The notes under the pieces: generated by a model
Told to the model about the DNA's origin: nothing
Databases searched by the model: none
The model's input: the letters and a program-made list of their open reading frames with translations, nothing else
Position numbers and translations under genes: made by a program
Shown: positions 4,461 to 6,129 of the stretch, one piece after another
How positions within the stretch are numbered: position 1 is the first letter of the stretch
Layout: the number at the start of each line of letters is the position of its first letter
DNA from: CAZNVB01 sp964576265
GTDB taxonomy: Bacteria; Acidobacteriota; Aminicenantia; Aminicenantales; UBA8522
Assembly: GCA_964576265.1 (NCBI GenBank)
Contig: CAZNVB010000121.1
Location: 1-6,129 of the forward strand
DNA length: 6,129 bases
Direction of reading: 5' to 3'

Positions 4461-6129
4461 TTACGTATTGATCTTGCTCCAGACGCCGTCTTTCCACAGC
4501 CAGAATCCCAGTGAACCAAAATTTACCATGATCTCATCCTGATTGTCTCCATCCACATCGCCTGCAACCATAGATTCAGAATCTGCGCCGCTGATTTGGA
4601 CCCAAGCGCCGCCATCCCACAGCCAAAGCCCGAGCTCACCAAAGTCCGCCGTCATTTCTATTTTGGCATCACCATCGACATTGGCTCGAATCATGAAATC
4701 CGCATTTACTCCGCTCAGTTGAGTCCATGCTCCGCTATCCCAGAGCCATAGACCTGTTGACGAAAAATCGCCAAACACCTCATCATCCCCGCTGTTGTCC
4801 ACATCGCCGGTGATCATAAAATCCGCATTCACCCCGCTCAATTGCGCCCAGCCTTCGCTTTGCGACCATAACCACAGACCGATCGGTCCGAAATCGCCGA
4901 TGAGTTCCTTGCCCCCGAGTCCATTCGTATTTCCAAAGGTCACATGATTCGTATTCAGCCCGCTCAGCTGGGTCCATGCTCCAGAATTCCAAATCCAAAG
5001 TCCCAGCGCGTTGAAATCTCCGATGATCTCCTCTCCGCCGCTTCCGTCCAGGTCTCCGCAATACACGTCGTCAGCGTTCACACCGCTGATCTGAGTCCAG
5101 ACTCCTCCGTTATAGAGCCACAATCCTGCCGCGCCGAAGTCACCGACCACTTCATCTGTCCCGTCGGCATTGACATCGCCGGAGGCCAAGGCTTCCACAT
5201 TGAGCCCACTAAGCAGGCTCCAGGTGCCTCTGCTCCAAGTCCAAAGGCCGGAGGCTCCGAGATCGGCCAGGATCTCATCGGCGTTATCGCCTTCAGTGTC
5301 TCCAGCAATGAGGTTTTCAGGATTTTCCGAACTGATTTGAGTCCATGTTCCGGCATTATAAAGATAGACGCCTGCTGTCCCTAAGTCCCACGCGACTTCG
5401 TCATCTCCGTCCCCATCGAAATCGCCAACAACGGCATAGGTAGGCGGGCTGGCCGCATAGTCCTGGTCGGCCTGGTTGGAGGTGACGTTGGTGTAAGTTC
5501 TGGAGGGCGGGGTGAAGGTATAGCCGGCGAGAATCGGAGTCGCCGTCCCCGAGAACCCGTAATCAACCGTGGCCGTGTAGAAACCGGAGGCGTTGGTTAC
5601 GGGGTTCCCCGGTAGCCCGCTCATGACAACGTTGGCCAGACTGACCCCCCGGGCCGTTATCGTCCCGGAGATGCTGATCGTAAGCAAACTGGCTGTATAG
5701 TCCTGATCTGTCTGGTTGGTAGTGACGTTGGTGTAAGTTCTGGAAGGCGGGGTGAAGGTATAGCCAGCGAGAGTCGGAGTCGCCGTCCCCGAGAAGCCGT
5801 AATCAACCGTGGCCGAGTAGAAGCCGGAGGTGTTGGTTACGGGGTTCCCCGGCAGCCCGCCGATGACGACATTGGCCAGGCCTACGCCTCCCGCTGTGAC
5901 CGTTCCGGAGATCGTGTACGTAAGCAGGCTGGCCGTATAGTCCTGGTCGGTCTGGTTGGAAGTGACGTTGGTGTAAGTTCTGGAAGGCGGGGTGAAGGTA
6001 TAGCCGGCAAGAGTCGGAGTCGCCGTCCCCGAGAAGCCGTAATCAACCGTGGCCGAGTAGAAGCCGGAGGCGTTGGTTACGGGGTTCCCCGGCAGCCCGC
6101 CGATGACGACATTGGCCAGGCCTACGCCT
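4461..6129 (-). CDS. Large secreted-type repeat protein: Ig-like tandem repeats plus FG-GAP-like propeller (5' end beyond window)
   Basis: One reading frame stays open from the right edge (first full codon 6128-6126) to TAA at 4463-4461, giving 555 visible residues; the true start lies outside. Visible residues 1-226 are 80-residue repeats (one partial, two full) with ISGTxTAxG, GLPGNPVTNxSGFY and AGYTFTPPSRTYTNV, resembling carboxypeptidase-regulatory/Cna-B-like beta sandwiches that act as stalks in extracellular proteins. After a short SPPTYAVV linker, residues 235-555 hold about eight 41-residue units with the pattern GDVDGDGxDEV-x-GDFGxxGLWLW-xxGxWTQLSGVNAD, an FG-GAP/VCBS-like aspartate loop (probably calcium-binding) followed by tryptophan-rich strands, likely a beta-propeller. 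No LPXTG, PEP-CTERM or type IX sorting tail is seen; the protein ends in WLWKDGVWSKINT. The role is probably adhesion or glycan/protein binding outside the cell. It is convergent with the operon and lies 181 bases from it, so it probably belongs to a different transcription unit. Confidence 0.85.
   Translation of the reverse strand, partial: GVGLANVVIGGLPGNPVTNASGFYSATVDYGFSGTATPTLAGYTFTPPSRTYTNVTSNQTDQDYTASLLTYTISGTVTAGGVGLANVVIGGLPGNPVTNTSGFYSATVDYGFSGTATPTLAGYTFTPPSRTYTNVTTNQTDQDYTASLLTISISGTITARGVSLANVVMSGLPGNPVTNASGFYTATVDYGFSGTATPILAGYTFTPPSRTYTNVTSNQADQDYAASPPTYAVVGDFDGDGDDEVAWDLGTAGVYLYNAGTWTQISSENPENLIAGDTEGDNADEILADLGASGLWTWSRGTWSLLSGLNVEALASGDVNADGTDEVVGDFGAAGLWLYNGGVWTQISGVNADDVYCGDLDGSGGEEIIGDFNALGLWIWNSGAWTQLSGLNTNHVTFGNTNGLGGKELIGDFGPIGLWLWSQSEGWAQLSGVNADFMITGDVDNSGDDEVFGDFSSTGLWLWDSGAWTQLSGVNADFMIRANVDGDAKIEMTADFGELGLWLWDGGAWVQISGADSESMVAGDVDGDNQDEIMVNFGSLGFWLWKDGVWSKINT
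4464..5426 (-). repeat. Eight in-frame units of about 123 bp encoding FG-GAP/VCBS-like propeller blades
   Basis: The units are 41 residues each (the fifth has 42, the last about 33) and begin at a G-D-x-D/N-x loop. The aspartate loops vary: GDFDGDGDDE, GDTEGDNADE, GDVNADGTDE, GDLDGSGGEE, GNTNGLGGKE, GDVDNSGDDE, ANVDGDAKIE and GDVDGDNQDE in order from the N-terminus. Each is followed by a GLWLW-like strand and a W-T-Q-L/I-S strand. Units 5 and 7 have lost several acidic ligands. Eight units fit a seven- or eight-bladed propeller with a split final blade, but the blade count is an inference. Confidence 0.8.
5451..6129 (-). repeat. 240-bp in-frame tandem repeat encoding 80-residue Ig-like domains
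   Basis: The period is exactly 240 bases (80 codons): copies lie at 5451-5690, 5691-5930 and 5931 to the right edge (partial). The two outer copies differ at only about 6 of 189 compared bases (near 97 per cent identical), while the copy next to the propeller differs from its neighbour at about 35 of 240 (near 85 per cent), by visual comparison. The array continues off the window. Close similarity between copies suggests recent duplication or gene conversion, and copy number may differ between strains. Confidence 0.92.

Noticed and set aside
4944..5384. 146-codon plus-strand open frame opposite the propeller repeats
   Set aside because: It is antisense to the periodic repeat coding sequence and only mirrors its repetition; the minus-strand frame carries the coherent protein repeats.
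5451..6129. Regular repeats as a CRISPR array
   Set aside because: The period is 240 bases, the repeats are contiguous with no unique spacers, and they are in frame with a protein-coding sequence.

Overview
The window looks like bacterial chromosomal DNA of roughly balanced base composition, with AT-rich intergenic gaps. The gene types (a divergent secreted beta-helix protein, a carrier-protein/ligase operon and a very repetitive secreted propeller protein) suggest a diderm environmental bacterium with a large secreted or surface proteome. The 80-residue repeat with SGFY and AGYTFTPPSRTYTNV resembles repeats I associate with uncultured lineages such as Aminicenantes, Omnitrophota or Acidobacteriota. 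That taxonomic hint is weak and comes from memory only.

Layout. (1) Bases 1-215, minus strand: the first 71 codons of a secreted protein whose N-terminus looks like a right-handed beta-helix protein; it runs off the left edge. (2) Bases 216-434: an AT-rich divergent promoter region with a possible plus-strand promoter (308-336), a 16-bp inverted repeat (267-282) and a leader hairpin (365-381). (3) Bases 435-4279, plus strand: a compact four-gene operon encoding an acyl carrier protein, an AMP-forming acid:carrier/CoA ligase, a divergent NAD synthetase-like PP-loop ATPase, and a second PP-loop ATPase with a zinc ribbon that resembles WbpG-type sugar amidotransferases and TtuA/NcsA-type thiolases. 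The gene junctions are a 14-nt overlap, an 18-nt gap and a 4-nt gap. (4) Bases 4280-4460: a short convergent intergenic stretch without a convincing terminator. (5) Bases 4461-6129, minus strand: the C-terminal 555 residues of a repeat protein whose start lies beyond the right edge. It has 80-residue Ig-like tandem repeats followed by about eight 41-residue aspartate- and tryptophan-rich FG-GAP/VCBS-like repeats.

The most interesting element is the operon. A carrier protein and its probable loading ligase sit with two different ATP-pyrophosphatase-fold enzymes that usually activate a carbonyl for attack by ammonia or sulfur. The inference is a small pathway that activates a carboxylic acid, perhaps tethers it to the carrier, and makes an amide, amidine or thioamide. 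The target could be a surface-glycan substituent or a small metabolite. No glutaminase, glycosyltransferase or acyltransferase lies in the window, so the ammonia or sulfur donor and the final acceptor are unknown.
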